Part shown: one piece after another, positions 35,188 to 46,142 of the stretch
How positions within the stretch are numbered: the first letter of the stretch is position 1
How the letters are laid out: every line of letters begins with the position of its first letter
DNA from: Hyaloscypha bicolor E
Taxonomy: Eukaryota; Ascomycota; Leotiomycetes; Helotiales; Hyaloscyphaceae
Assembly (NCBI RefSeq): GCF_002865645.1
Contig: NW_020194575.1
Coordinates: forward strand, 435,247-499,246
Reading direction: 5' to 3'
DNA length: 64,000 nucleotides
The notes under the pieces: model-generated
Told to the model about the DNA's origin: nothing
Database searches by the model: none
What the model saw: the letters and a program-made list of their open reading frames with translations, nothing else
Made by a program: the position numbers and the translations under genes

Positions 35188-36405
35188 ACCGAGATCCCTA
35201 GTCAATGCACACCCCAAGCGAATGCACACCCTTTTCCCACCAAAACCACCCATTTTTAGACCTTAACAATTAAGTAACTAACAATTAGATTAACTTTAAA
35301 ATTCGTATATCATTAGTTTTATATATACTAAGTAAGATTATAGTATAAAGTTTACGTAATATTGTATATTGCGTATTTAATATTAAGCTTAAAGTTTATA
35401 AATTACCGGGATTTAATATTATTTAAATAAAATCATAAAAAAGATTAAAAACTAAAAACTACTTAATTTTATAGTAATAATAAAATTTAGTAAAGGCTTT
35501 TATTAACTGGTTTTATTAATATATCCTTATAATAATAAAGTATATTTAATTTTTTTTTTTGAAAAATATATAATTAATACTTATATTATAGAGGTTAATT
35601 TTAAAACTTTTAATAAAGACATTTATTTTTATAATATAAAAAACGAATCCAAAAGAAGTATTTAATTTTATAAGAATTTATAATATATTTCAAATTTTTA
35701 AGTTTTAAAGTCAAATTTATATTCGAATTAATTATATTATATTAAATAAAAGTGCTTTTTATAAAACAAAATTTATAATATTATAAATTAGTATATAGAA
35801 CATAAAATAAATTAATGGTTTTATTAAAACCGGGCTTATAGATATTTTTATATTTAATAAAAGCTTTTATATTATTTTTTTACTAATAATATTATACTTA
35901 TTATAAGGTTACATAAATATTCTATATATTAGAATAGTTGCTTTTAGCTAGCTTTATATAAAGAAGATTAATTTTAATTCTTTTTAGTTTTTAATTTAAG
36001 TTTCTTTTTTTTTAAAAAAAGAAATCTTTAAATAAATTTTATATCTAATATATTATTTTATATAAAAATAATAGTATTAACTTATAGCTATATATAAGAT
36101 AAAGTAAATTTACAAAAATGAAGCTAAAAGTATTTATATATATAAAGATATTAAGTTTTAAATTTAAGATTTTAAGATTTTTAAAATTTTAAATAAAAGC
36201 CAATTTAAATAAACTTAAAATCTAAAAATAGCTACGTATAATATATAAAAGAATACTCTAGCTTCTTCTCTTTTTAACTATTAAAAAATTATATTATTAT
36301 TATTATTATTAATAGTTGTTTAGTAAATAACTATTTAATAATATAGGTTCGGCTGAAATCAGGGTGTGCATTCGCTTGGGGTGTGCATTGACTAGGGATC
36401 TCGGT
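35188..36405. mobile_element. Tc1/mariner-like element with perfect 45-bp inverted repeats (1218 bp)
   Basis: The ends (35188-35232 and 36361-36405) are identical inverted repeats over 45 bp. Each starts ACCGAGATCCCTAGTCAATG and contains the 11-mer AATGCACACCC twice. A TA dinucleotide flanks both sides (35186-35187, 36406-36407), the Tc1/mariner target. The length is normal for a one-gene mariner or pogo-type element, but the interior is AT-saturated and without an open frame, so no transposase survives. Confidence 0.85.
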
Positions 36406-36771
36406 TACGGTGTACATTTCAGCTCGAGCCTGATCAGATTACCGCCCCCAAGAGCTACCATTGCCCCTCATTCATCCCTCCCATCGATCAGATGATAGGC
36501 TGGCATTGATTTGCTGGTGTGGTCAAAATGGTAGAACAAACGCCCTGAAAGCCCTCACCGCAGCAATGCATATGCAATGAGGTCTTGTGTGATCGTGGGC
36601 TGCGGTTCAAATCACATCGATTCTTTCTCGGTGCCGAATCCAGTTTTGCAACTTGACACACAACCATATAAGTGCTGGCCGGTAAGGCTCCTGTTTGGAA
36701 GCAATTTGTTATTGAAGTCAAGTCCCCCTCTTCTGTGCTCTTTATTCTGTCTGTGAAAGCCCCTCTATACG
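36406..36771. other. Promoter region of the GPI-protein gene
   Basis: Normal composition resumes at the transposon boundary. The 366 bases before the start codon at 36772 hold no other gene that I can support. Confidence 0.4.
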
Positions 36772-38132
36772 ATGCTTCAATCCCCTTCTTTACTGTGGGC
36801 TACTTTCACCACACTGGTTACCTTAGCACGGAGCACTGCATTGTTCACTAACGAATCGCTCACGTGCTACTCGGACTGTTCTCTAGATGAAGTAACTGCT
36901 GGTTCCGTTCTAATTTTCGCCTGGGCTAATTACAACGGCTTTGTGGATTCGGACGAAGAAGTTTATTGGACTGTGACCTCGTCAGCTACTGTCGTAACAG
37001 TAGTCAATACCGTACTGGACACGACAGGTCTACTTACTGAATATCCTCCTGATTACCTGCCGCCAGCAACGAATGGGGAGGGAACAAGGGTTACTACTAT
37101 CACCTACACTGGATTTTCGACAACCTACACAACGGCACTGTATGTAAACAGACTCGAAATCTTCCTCCCTACTTGACAGACACCTATATAGAACAAGCAC
37201 TAGCTGACGTTACTTATAGAGCCTACCCTACTCCTTTTGTCTGGTGGCCAGATGTATACGGATGGGCTGGGACGCTTCAGGTTGGCTCAAATTGTGAAAC
37301 TGTGGCCTATACAACCTTCACGACTTTTCCAATCACCTCAGCTCCTCAACCCACAAACTCGGCTGACCTCCTGGCTGTATATCAAGCATTTCCTGGTGTG
37401 ACTGACTTAGCGGTATTCTCAGAAGATCCAGAAGGGCTGTCTTACAGCGTAATCATCGATGGCGGCGACGATTGGGAGTTCATGGCTTTATCAGATCTCT
37501 TTCCCGACCAGCCTGCTTTGGGGATCTGTAGCGGTAATGGTGGAGGGCCGAATTGGGGTGGCTTCACGCAGACTTTGTGGAATTATACTACTGCTTCGAC
37601 CACTAGTTATGTCGGGGCCGGAGGAGGAGGACCTTCGAAATCGCCGCCTCCTTCTCCTACACCGCCTCCTTCACCAACTCCGCCACCGTCTCCAACGCCA
37701 ACACTTTCTCCTACTCTACGCAAATCTATCAACGAGCCTAACGAACCATCCCAATCCTTAGGTCAATCTGTAGGTTCAAATCCATCTCCAAATCCATCAT
37801 CAGGCAGTTCAACCACTGGTAGTACTGGTAAGTCACTTCCTATCCTAACTTAACAAAACGTAATTTCTTACGATCGAACAGGTTTAGGCTCGGTTTCTCT
37901 AGGTCAGGGGGCATCTGGTTCTGGATATGGTTCATCGGGCCAAGAAACCTCAGGCTCTGGCTCCTCGGGTCAGGAGACATCAAGCTTAGAGGGTGAAGGC
38001 ACCGGCACTGCGACTGGAGGCACAACACCAGCTCCAAGCCAAGTCGTCTTTACAGGGAAATCGACTTCATACGGGCCTCCTTTTATGCCTTCATTATTAC
38101 TCCTTTGTTTATGGGTTCTGTGTAGCTTTTGA
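36772..38132 (+). CDS. Secreted GPI-anchored, Ser/Thr/Pro-rich cell-surface protein (408 aa)
   Basis: Three exons: 36772-37139, 37220-37827 and 37882-38132. For intron 1 the nearer AGs give stops; only the acceptor at 37218-37219 preserves the frame (giving LAYPTPFVWWPDVYG) and it follows a CTGAC branch site. The protein has an N-terminal signal peptide (about 1-24). A Cys-containing globular part of about 250 residues is rich in Thr and aromatic residues. A proline block of PPPSPTP repeats and a Gly/Ser region with two SSGQETS-type repeats follow. The C-terminal hydrophobic tail (PSLLLLCLWVLCSF) after a small-residue region fits a GPI-anchor signal. The likely place is plasma membrane or wall. 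No enzyme family is recognised. Confidence 0.82.
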
Positions 38133-38344
38133 CCTTTTAGATAAGTAACTTTTATCTCTAAAGTAGAATTAATACATAATATATTATGTACTTGATTAAC
38201 CTACCTAGTTAAGTACTTTGTGCTTTTCTCCCTCTGCGGGTGAGCGGGGGGCCTGTTTGGGTTCTGGGAGCCGACTTGGTCCCCTTAAACAAAGTCGTGT
38301 AGAGTTGACAACTCTCGCACAGTAGAACGGAATAATAAGCAAAT

Positions 38345-39000
38345 TATAATTGGTCACTGGAAGGGAGAGCAGGAACATGACTGAGTAACCTGAGTAGAGG
38401 GTGAGGCGAAGGTGAGTAGCGCCTGAGCAGGGCGGCGACACTGACTAAGCGCATTGGAAGTGAATTTGAAAAAATGTCGTCTGAGACTTCCTGCAAAATC
38501 CAGACTCTTCTCCAGTACTGCCGATATAATAGCCTTCTGATAGGCCTAATGGCACTGAGATCGAGGTAGCCGTTAGGATTTATTTGCCCAAGAGTCTTAT
38601 GAAGGAGGGGTTGTGCTAATTCTTCAATCACTTTGAGGGCAATTTCTGAATCATCTCGATGAGGCCCAAGCCAAACCAGAACAGTCGACGCCGACTGTAA
38701 ATTGCTCTCATTTGTTCCACCTGGTGAGAGCGCTCTTCGGAGTCCGTTTCATTGATGCAAATTGCATCCACCCACAGCCCGCGTACCGAGTTTTGATTCC
38801 GAAGATATTAAGGCAAGTTCAAGAGATGCGGTGATGGGGTGATCGAGTTCGTTAAGACTTATCCACTTTAGATGTCGAGCATTGCCCCATGTATAGGAGA
38901 GTGCCTCGTACTGGGGCTTGGATTCAAGAGAGCTTTTTCTGATTGAACAGGAAATCTTGCCTCCGAATAGTCCTGGGTGGAGGTCCAAAAATCCTAAACT
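38345..39000 (-). pseudogene. Second broken HET-domain gene fragment
   Basis: Reading from 39000 down: DLHPG, then YEALSYTWGNA (HET box 1, about 38895). Next come GLWVDAICIN with ETDSEERSHQVEQMRAIYS (box 2, about 38770-38690) and STVLVWLGPHRDDSEIALKVIEE, ending with YWRRVWILQEV (about 38500). The three parts are in different frames: about one base is gained or lost near 38780 and again near 38690. The fragment ends soon after box 3 without the long variable C-terminus, so it is frameshifted and truncated. Unlike the first HET pseudogene, the damage here is by small indels rather than point stops. Confidence 0.8.
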
Positions 39001-39416
39001 CCCCGCTAGCTCGCTGAAGAGCTTGATATGGAAATGCGCTGCGTATGGTGTCCGCTACTGAAGGAAAGAGATTTGAATAGCTATCGCTGTTCATTGGGTA
39101 TCGTGAGTGAAAGCCGAAATTGAGTTCAACTGGACTTCACCCAGCGTCGGCGGGAGTCGTGGCCGGGCGGTGGCTGAGTGTTAACCTCGTAAGATGAGAT
39201 TGACACGGGAAGCCTAACGCACGCCTCTAATCGGATCCTAAAAGCCGCATCATATCACGGTCCACGCTGGCAGCGGCTTACCGCGAGGCGAGGCGGGTTT
39301 TGATATGTCGTACAGTACAACAAAAATGGGATCTGTGCTTAGAGACAAGATGAGGAAGGTATAACCGAGCATCAAGGGAGCCAGAACGAGCCCCTTTAGG
39401 AGCTAAAATGGCCTCG

Positions 39417-39708
39417 CATGCTCAGGTTGCTCAGGCCGAGCTCAGGCCGAGCTCAGGTCTTAGTCTCGGCTCAGGTTAAAGCGGCAGCTGCTCACGTCCA
39501 AAGACTAAAACAGAACCAGCGAAAAAAAAAAGTTGAGTCTAACTTATGTGGTAATTGAACTCTAATCTCACGATCCTCGTTCCAAGGTCGGTTAGGAAGC
39601 CTGGCCGCTTCTACTCAGGCGCCAGTCACCCTAGGCTCACCCTCGGTTCACCCAGCTCACCTGAGCTGCCTGAGCAACCCGAGCAACCCACTTGACCACC
39701 CTGAGCAT
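39417..39708. repeat. GCTCAGG-rich inverted repeat unit
   Basis: GCTCAGG and close variants occur repeatedly at the left (39417-39475), with their complement CCTGAGC at the right (39650-39708). This gives a loose inverted structure of about 290 bp. About 88 bases from 39466 recur at 43053-43141 with scattered transitions. It looks like a small dispersed repeat, family unknown. Confidence 0.5.
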
Positions 39709-39945
39709 TTGTATTAGAAATTAAAATAAGATTAGAACTTGATTTTCGTAATAATACTTTCAATTCAATTTTTATTATAAGCACTTACTATACTTTAAAG
39801 CCCAGTAGCATTTATATTATTATTATAAAAGAGATTTTATATATTGGACTTGTTAAGATGTAAAGTAGAGGTATACATACTATCATTGAAATACTGGGAC
39901 GAAAGGGAAATTTATTACTTAGAGAACATCGATCATCTCACACAG

Positions 39946-41912
39946 TCAGACGATAATCACTTCCCTCGTTATCCAATACGATCTATTAGTGGTTATATCG
40001 TGTCGAGCGTCGTAAGAGAAAACGCCAACTCTTTTGAATTTGCCATCCTCGACAGGCTGCAGAATGACTCCAGATGAGCCAATGTAAGGATTGCCTTTGC
40101 TATATTCCGTGTTATGAATCACCCTCAGAAGTAAGTTGAGACTCGAGGCTCTTGATGACACATCATCTTGTTTTGGTTTATATCCTGGACCCGAGAACTC
40201 GCCTTTGGTAGCTCGAGTCTCGAGGCAGGTCTCTCCGCGGATAATTAGAAATCCCTCTCTGACTTGCCCGAACGGAACTCCAGGATCGACAAGGAAGACC
40301 GTACAGCTGAGTATCTCAGCAGTCCATCTCCGGTCGTCATAGGGGCAAATAACTTGTTTATTAACTGAAGCCCAGGACCAGCTAGGAGCGATGTTTTGCT
40401 GAGAGACAGGGTGAATTTCATCATCTTCTTCTAACACCTCCCATAAGACATCTTGCTGCAAAAGCTCTACCCAAATACCAGCAGCATACGAGTAGTTCCA
40501 TTGCTTTTTCAACTCTGCTGCTATGCCAGCGATCGCGGGAAGACGGTCTTCAAGTTTTGTGAGTTTGCGGCCGCTATATTCTTTGATAATGTCACTCCAT
40601 ACCCTCTGCCGAGTCTGCCCGCGGCCAGATATGCCTTCGTGAAGAACGAATAGGCTGCCGCCTACGAATTCTGGCTCTTCCGATGGAGATGGAAATAGAA
40701 CGGAATCGAAACCACGTCTTCGCAAACAATGCCATCGGACATCCCCGTCATGGCCGAAGAGCAGTAATCTTTTGGACAAGAGAAACTCTTGAAGTGTCCA
40801 TCCCCTGGATTCTAAATACCCAGGTTCCCATTCGCGGGGCCGTTTTTTTGACACACTGATGTTTCCGAAAGTCCCATTTGGAAGAAGAATGGGAAGGAAG
40901 AATTTACTAGCCGGTTCAGGTTCTGCCAGTCCTTGCATGGTGTAGCGGGCCTCAGTAGGCCTCTCCGCCTGGTCGATGGAGTACTTTTCCAGAAACCCAT
41001 CAGCTGCGCGCTCGGATCTCGTTGCGGCGATTGTCAAGGTAGAATCTGTATAAATACTCCCCATTTTATTTATCTCTCTCGCCACATCTGTCGGACAATC
41101 CTGGATAATACATAATGCATCCACCCAAAGATATCGAATCCCAAGATGACGAGTAACTGTAATTGCGTTTTGCACAGACAGTGACAATGTACTCATGGGC
41201 ATACAATGCTGATGCTTTTCTAGTGTAGCCTTCGTTGTCGTGAGTTGCCCTAAATCGCCCCAGCAATAGCTCAGAGTTGTATAAGGCACTTTCTCGGTGT
41301 GGTCAGAAACGTGGAGTTTAGGTTCAATGCTACTATCTGCCAAACCCACATCGATAACTCGAGATGGCAGGGGGGGAAGATGTCGACTTCCGCACTCATG
41401 ATGTTCAAGGCACTCTTTCAGAAGTTTTTTGTAGTGTTTAGCCACGAAGGCGCTACCAGTATCGTAGGACAAGGGGTCAATGTCAAGATATGAAAATACT
41501 GGATCGTCTATGATAGATGTCATGTGAGCTTTAGATTATATAACAACGCAAAGCATGTGTGCCGAATAGTGAACTCACCTGTATAACCCTGAACGCGGAT
41601 CGTTATCGTGTCCCATTTGACCGACAAATGCCCCATGGAGCTGATTTGGGATGGGTACTGTGTTATCACTTCAGGAATGTCTCTTGCTGATCCCTGGAGA
41701 AACAATGTTCCATGGGGATAGTCGGGTGTGAATCTGTAGCGCAGGAGCTGGCACATATGGCAACCTGCCTTAGCGTGCTCATCGAGCTCCTGTGGACCAT
41801 AGTGCGGGAGACCTTGGCTCGAAACCAAGCTCCTGAGATTTTCGATCGTTGCGAAGATTAAATTGCAACGTTCACATAGCTCTGGTCGTTTTGGGACACT
41901 TGGATGTTCCAT
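39946..41912 (-). CDS. HET-domain protein, apparently intact (631 aa)
   Basis: Two exons on the minus strand: 41912-41579 and 41507-39946. Phases close to 631 residues. The N-terminus has two Cys pairs (CERC, and CHMC about 50 residues on), common ahead of HET domains. HET boxes follow in order: YTTLSYCWGD, LWVDALCIIQD and KMGSIYTDSTLTIAATRS with DGFL. A WTLQEFLLSKRLLLFG motif and a WSWASV motif come later. The family mediates heterokaryon incompatibility and programmed cell death between unlike strains. The frame is open upstream to 42170, but that extension enters the hairpin MITE at 42145, so I prefer the ATG at 41912, just before the conserved CERC region. Confidence 0.88.
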
Positions 41913-42144
41913 GCCCGTTGCTTGAGGATAGGGCTGTGCTGGGAAGTGCTGAGCTGTCGCAGGCTCGTTTTTCGCCTGCTTTCTGCCTTGTCGCAGTGAG
42001 ATGATCTTCTTGCAAAGTTCTATTGAGTAAGATTTATTATCGCGGTAGATGCGTGTATAAGAAGGGATGAAAAGCAGAGAAGGAGTGAAATGGGGAAGGG
42101 TATGGACGAGGGTTGGATAGACGTGGCGGAAATAGAAGGGTTTA

Positions 42145-42622
42145 GAAGTATCCACTAGCAAACCGCCCAAACCCCCATCCGCCCACGCCTAAAAGATCGA
42201 TTTTTAATCACACCTTTATTATAATTACAAATCCTTTAATATATTAACATCCTATAGTATTTTCAATATCCTGACAACTATATATTTAATTTAATCTTAT
42301 GGTACGGCTAGTATCGCCTGCTAATATTAATTTTTTTGATTTTCGGTACGCGGCCGCATCTCATAATTTTTAGTGAGCGCGGCCGCACCTAATAATTTTT
42401 AGTAAGCCGGGTACGTACCAAAAATCAAAAAAAAAATTAATATTAGCAGGCGATACTAGCCGTACCATAAGATTAAATTAAATATATAGTTGTCAGGATA
42501 TTGAAAATACTATAGGATGTTAATATATTAAAGGATTTGTAATTATAATAAAGGTGTGATTAAAAATCGATCTTTTAGGCGTGGGCGGATGGGGGTTTGG
42601 GCGGTTGGCTAGTGGATACTTC
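42145..42622. mobile_element. Hairpin (foldback) MITE, 478 bp, TA target
   Basis: The arms of about 200 bp each (about 42145-42350 and 42410-42622) are nearly perfect inverted copies, starting GAAGTATCCACTAGC. TA dinucleotides flank both ends (42143-42144, 42623-42624). The loop contains two tandem copies of a roughly 30-bp unit beginning GCGGCCGCA. No coding capacity. It sits about 230 bp upstream of the chosen start of the HET gene, in its probable 5' leader or promoter. Confidence 0.85.
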
Positions 42623-42624
42623 TA

Positions 42625-43518
42625 CCCGACAACCGCCTAGCCAAGAACACCAAAAGAAATTACGATTTTTTCAAAGTGCTTAGAAAATTCTAAAAACTTC
42701 TAAGATGACTACAACTAAGTCTTAGATCACGATTATTGACCCCTTTTCTTCATTTTGTTGCGTTATTGTAGTTAAATTGATATTTGGATGCATTTTAAGA
42801 TGAGAAAAGTTGTTGCCATATATTTTTCCACGATGTTTTTACGTTCTTAGTACGTTAATTATGTAAGGTACCCCCAATCAGGATCCCAAATCGGCTCTGG
42901 CAGGAATCCTTATAAAGGGAGCAAATTGGGTGTTCTGGCAAACTTGGCTAGGAAACTGTAGCCTAGTGCACAGGGTGCCAAAATGGGACCCGCACGATGA
43001 TCACTCAGGGCAAGCTTAGGATGCTCAGGCTCTACTCAGGTATGCTCACCCTCGGCTCAGGTTAAAGCAGCAGCTACTCACGTCCGGAGACTAAAACGGA
43101 ACAGGCGAGAATGAGATTAGAGTCCAACTTTTGTGGTAGTCGCTGCTTGATTTCGACACCGGTAGCTTAGATGGTTCTGGCATAGTGTCTTCAAGTTGAT
43201 TGTGAAATGTTTGATATGGCTTTGGTGAAGTTCCGTCAAAAGGACATTTACTGCAGTGGGAGGGTGATTGGGCCTTGAGGCACTGATGCGAAATAAATGG
43301 AACAAACGAAAGCTACGAAAACGGAGATCGAGGTATTAAGTTAGATCGTAGTGCGAATTACATAACTGTTTGTTAAGGATTCACTTTCGAGGGAGATTTG
43401 CGTAAAGGTTGACGAGTTTGCATTTCCATTTCGCGGACGCTCTGAGGAATCAGAAAGCTATGAAAGGCACGTTACTCCCTGCCTGTAGCCGTTCCTCGCC
43501 TTTTTCCATTATGAATGT
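42625..43518. other. Intergenic region with a dispersed-repeat copy
   Basis: Contains the second copy of the GCTCAGG-type repeat (about 43007-43145). Otherwise no gene is supported. Confidence 0.4.
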
Positions 43519-43802
43519 CTATTTACGGCGTATGATACGCTCGAATTTCTCTTTGAGAGTGGGTTTGTATATTACCGCGCAACTACTGCAAAGAGGGTGA
43601 AGACATTTCCTGCCGATCACGTAGTCCGTATCAATTTCGCGGACAAACTTCCTGTTCTCTTGTGGGACATGCTCCGTATAGCACTATTTAGAGAAACATC
43701 AAGATAAATATGGGAGTCAGAAGGCGAATGCTGTGTCCTCACTTTGCAACACACCCAACTGTAGATTTTGCTCATATCCAGATCGGAGATCTTCGAAGAC
43801 AT
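43519..43802 (-). CDS. Cys/His-rich mini-protein (74 aa), putative zinc-binding
   Basis: Two exons on the minus strand: 43802-43743 and 43683-43519. The intron is 59 bp with GTGAGG donor and AATAG acceptor. Splicing joins WVCCK to CYTEHVPQ in frame and gives 74 residues. Cysteines and histidine lie in two clusters, C18-C19-x-C21 and C47-x-H49-x2-C52-x2-C55, a pattern suited to one zinc site. Unspliced, the first exon runs into intron sequence that encodes nothing cysteine-rich, which supports the splice model. Small fungal proteins with a W-x-C-C-x-C start exist, but I know of no assigned function. Confidence 0.65.
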
Positions 43803-44648
43803 TCGATTCGGCACAGTTTGTCTTTTGGGATGACTATGTAGAAAGCTTGTGATAGGGCTAGGTATGTGGAAACGTTTTGGTCTTGTTAAAGTTTGTGTGT
43901 ATGAGCGGGAGATGAGGGAAGCAGTCGTAGACGACGAGAAATGAGCCTTTTTAACGAGAGCTTCTGCTAAATGTGACTCTCATCAACTGACTTAAGAGAA
44001 TTATCATTTGCATACAATTTCAAGTTATCGATTCACGAATTAGCAAGATCTTCTGAATCATCTTCCTATTACTCGACGAAGTGTTTCCCCCGGTTCGTCA
44101 ACGCGAGCGGTTGAGAAGCAGCTGCAACCGGTCACCTGAAAAGGCAGAACTCGTTGGACCTACAAATAGTTTCATGAACAAGAAGTCAGGCATAGAAGGC
44201 ACTTCTCAAATAGTCGATAGGATCTTCAACGCACTTTGGTGACTCCGCTAACGTGTGAGAAAATTTAATATAAAATTTCGTTAAAGCCCCTTTTCCTACC
44301 GTTAGGAGGGAGTTAAGAAGTGAACAGGGAGAATAGAACCTAATTGAATTTCATACTGAGAAACCACCTTTGGTTGCTATTAACGAGAGCGTATCTTTTC
44401 ACACGAAATACGGAGAACTATAAAGAGATGGATTGGCAAACGTTCTCTTAGCTACTAGCCATGCCCTGCTCATTAAACGTAGCGATATCTCAAGCCACTT
44501 TCTCTCATTCCCTTCACACTCCTTAGATATTTCAACCCTTTTGTCTTTAACTATACAGTAGTCTTCCGATACGGAACCCAAACCTATCATCTACCATGCT
44601 CTTTCAGCAAACTCCACTCAAAATGTCTCGACGACAAAAGCAGGATAC
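43803..44648. other. Intergenic region with a solo transposon end
   Basis: Contains the isolated terminus at 44090-44123 and otherwise no supported gene. Confidence 0.4.
44090..44123. repeat. Solo terminus related to the 32-35 kb element
   Basis: CCCGGTTCGTCAACGCGAGC here corresponds to CCCGTTCGTCAATACGAGCG at the ends of the element at 32057-34912. Apart from one inserted G, the differences are mainly C to T and G to A in the larger element, so this looks like an unmutated or older-form end. I found no partner end nearby. Confidence 0.5.
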
Positions 44649-46142
44649 TCAAGTTAGCGCTAGATACTCTAGTTCCTCTGCAACCTCTTCCTGGCTATGT
44701 GGATTGTTTTTGAGCCACTTTTCATTCTGCTGGAAGGCATTTGCAGCTTGTGCTAGACGGTGCTCCCACTTCTTCTTATCTCTCTTCTTCCCTTCCAGAA
44801 CCACCCGACCATGTTCGATCTCCTCTGTCAGAGCCAAAACCTGCTTATCTGCAGTCAAATAGGCCTTCTTCAATGCACCATCGTAGTCGTTGATAGGAAC
44901 GAAAGCGATGACTCTTTGTTTGACGTTTATTTGAGGGTCGTCGCAAACTTCTATTGGAAGAAAATCTGGCACTACTTCAAATGCTTTGACGGTATTTACA
45001 CCGTCATTGCCCAATCCTCTGTCAAGAACATCGAAATGGTATTTCTCGAAAATTACGAGGGTTTCGTATATCGCTGGCTCCTGTCCAATGAGATGGGTGG
45101 GGATGAACCCTTTGTCAATCAGGTGTTCGTCCTTCAAAATGTGTTGGGCTACCGCGGTCCACATCTTTTCTCGAGTTTTTGGATCGTGTTCTTTTGAAGC
45201 GTCGTCTATCCATTCGTCTATTCCAACATGTGCGACCGAGTTGCGGTTTTGGTACTCAGTGATTTCGAAATAGGCTTGTCGAAACGTCCAAGTTCGAGGG
45301 CGGCAGCGGTTCCCAACGGCGGTAATGAAATCAGTGAGCTTCTGCTTGGGCCGCTCTCCTGACTTGTGCGACAACCACGTCTCTCGTGCCCGTTTCTCCT
45401 CGTCTAATTGCTTGATGATATCCCTCCACTTCCTATTGCTAATGAGATTTTCCTTGCGCTTGGCTCCCTTCTTGCCTTTATTGAACTCGGAAACATATGT
45501 GCTGGCGGTCGTTCTAAAGATATGTAAATTGGTTTTATGATAATCGCCAAGACTCAGAATACGACTTTTGTTGGTGAAATTTTCGTTCGAGGCTTGCAGT
45601 TCTGCGAATTTCTGGTCTTTGGCGACCATCTCGGAAAGGAGCATTTCGGAGCGGAGAATTTCGGCCTGCTTAATATGATATGTTGCTGAATGCTTTTCAA
45701 GCTTTCCCAGCATCTCGAAATCATCGATAAGAAGTTGATAAACGCCTTTCGTGCTTGGACTCATGCCTTCTACCTTCATGAGATGGCTCAACTCATTGTA
45801 GCTGGCTTCAAAAGAGCCGGATTGCATGGACGTGCGATATCGTCTCTTTCTGGCGTTTGAACCTTGAGCAGCTGTTTCAGGTGCATTTTGTGAGGGCATG
45901 GGTGCATCTGACTCTCCCATCTCCATGTCTCCGTACTCATGAGGCATTGTCGCTTTTAACGTGGCTGGTGAGTGTGATTGAGGGTGCGATTCGTCTGTGA
46001 TCTTGAATTCTTGATCGTCGTCGAGAAATTGAATGAAGTGATCAAAATATTCGCTCTCGGAAGTTGGAAGGGCAGCTGATCTCAGATGGTGTTCTTTTAT
46101 CTTGAGGATTGTCTTCTGAACTGAAGGGTATTGCTGACGCAT
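44649..46142 (-). CDS. Hypothetical coiled-coil protein (497 aa)
   Basis: Single-exon frame of 497 codons from the ATG at 46142; a second ATG overlaps it 4 bp upstream. Composition is normal for a soluble protein. The N-terminal 110 residues are polar and low in structure, with a basic KRRYR patch at about 115. Residues about 150-200 and the C-terminal 60 (EEIEHGRVVLEGKKRDKKKWEHRL) look like coiled coils. The middle (about 250-400) is mixed alpha/beta with aromatic clusters. No signal peptide or membrane segment, and no domain that I recognise. Length and codon regularity argue for a real gene, possibly with a nuclear product. Confidence 0.7.
   Translation of the reverse strand: MRQQYPSVQKTILKIKEHHLRSAALPTSESEYFDHFIQFLDDDQEFKITDESHPQSHSPATLKATMPHEYGDMEMGESDAPMPSQNAPETAAQGSNARKRRYRTSMQSGSFEASYNELSHLMKVEGMSPSTKGVYQLLIDDFEMLGKLEKHSATYHIKQAEILRSEMLLSEMVAKDQKFAELQASNENFTNKSRILSLGDYHKTNLHIFRTTASTYVSEFNKGKKGAKRKENLISNRKWRDIIKQLDEEKRARETWLSHKSGERPKQKLTDFITAVGNRCRPRTWTFRQAYFEITEYQNRNSVAHVGIDEWIDDASKEHDPKTREKMWTAVAQHILKDEHLIDKGFIPTHLIGQEPAIYETLVIFEKYHFDVLDRGLGNDGVNTVKAFEVVPDFLPIEVCDDPQINVKQRVIAFVPINDYDGALKKAYLTADKQVLALTEEIEHGRVVLEGKKRDKKKWEHRLAQAANAFQQNEKWLKNNPHSQEEVAEELEYLALT

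Noticed and set aside
36601..36625. GGTTCAAATC resembling a tRNA B box
   Set aside because: No matching A box or foldable cloverleaf upstream or downstream.
39160..39235. TGGCTGAGTG stretch resembling a tRNA A box
   Set aside because: No B box at the right distance and no acceptor stem; no tRNA can be drawn.
41913..42170. N-terminal extension of the HET gene
   Set aside because: It enters the hairpin MITE and lacks conserved residues; the ATG at 41912 precedes the CERC region.
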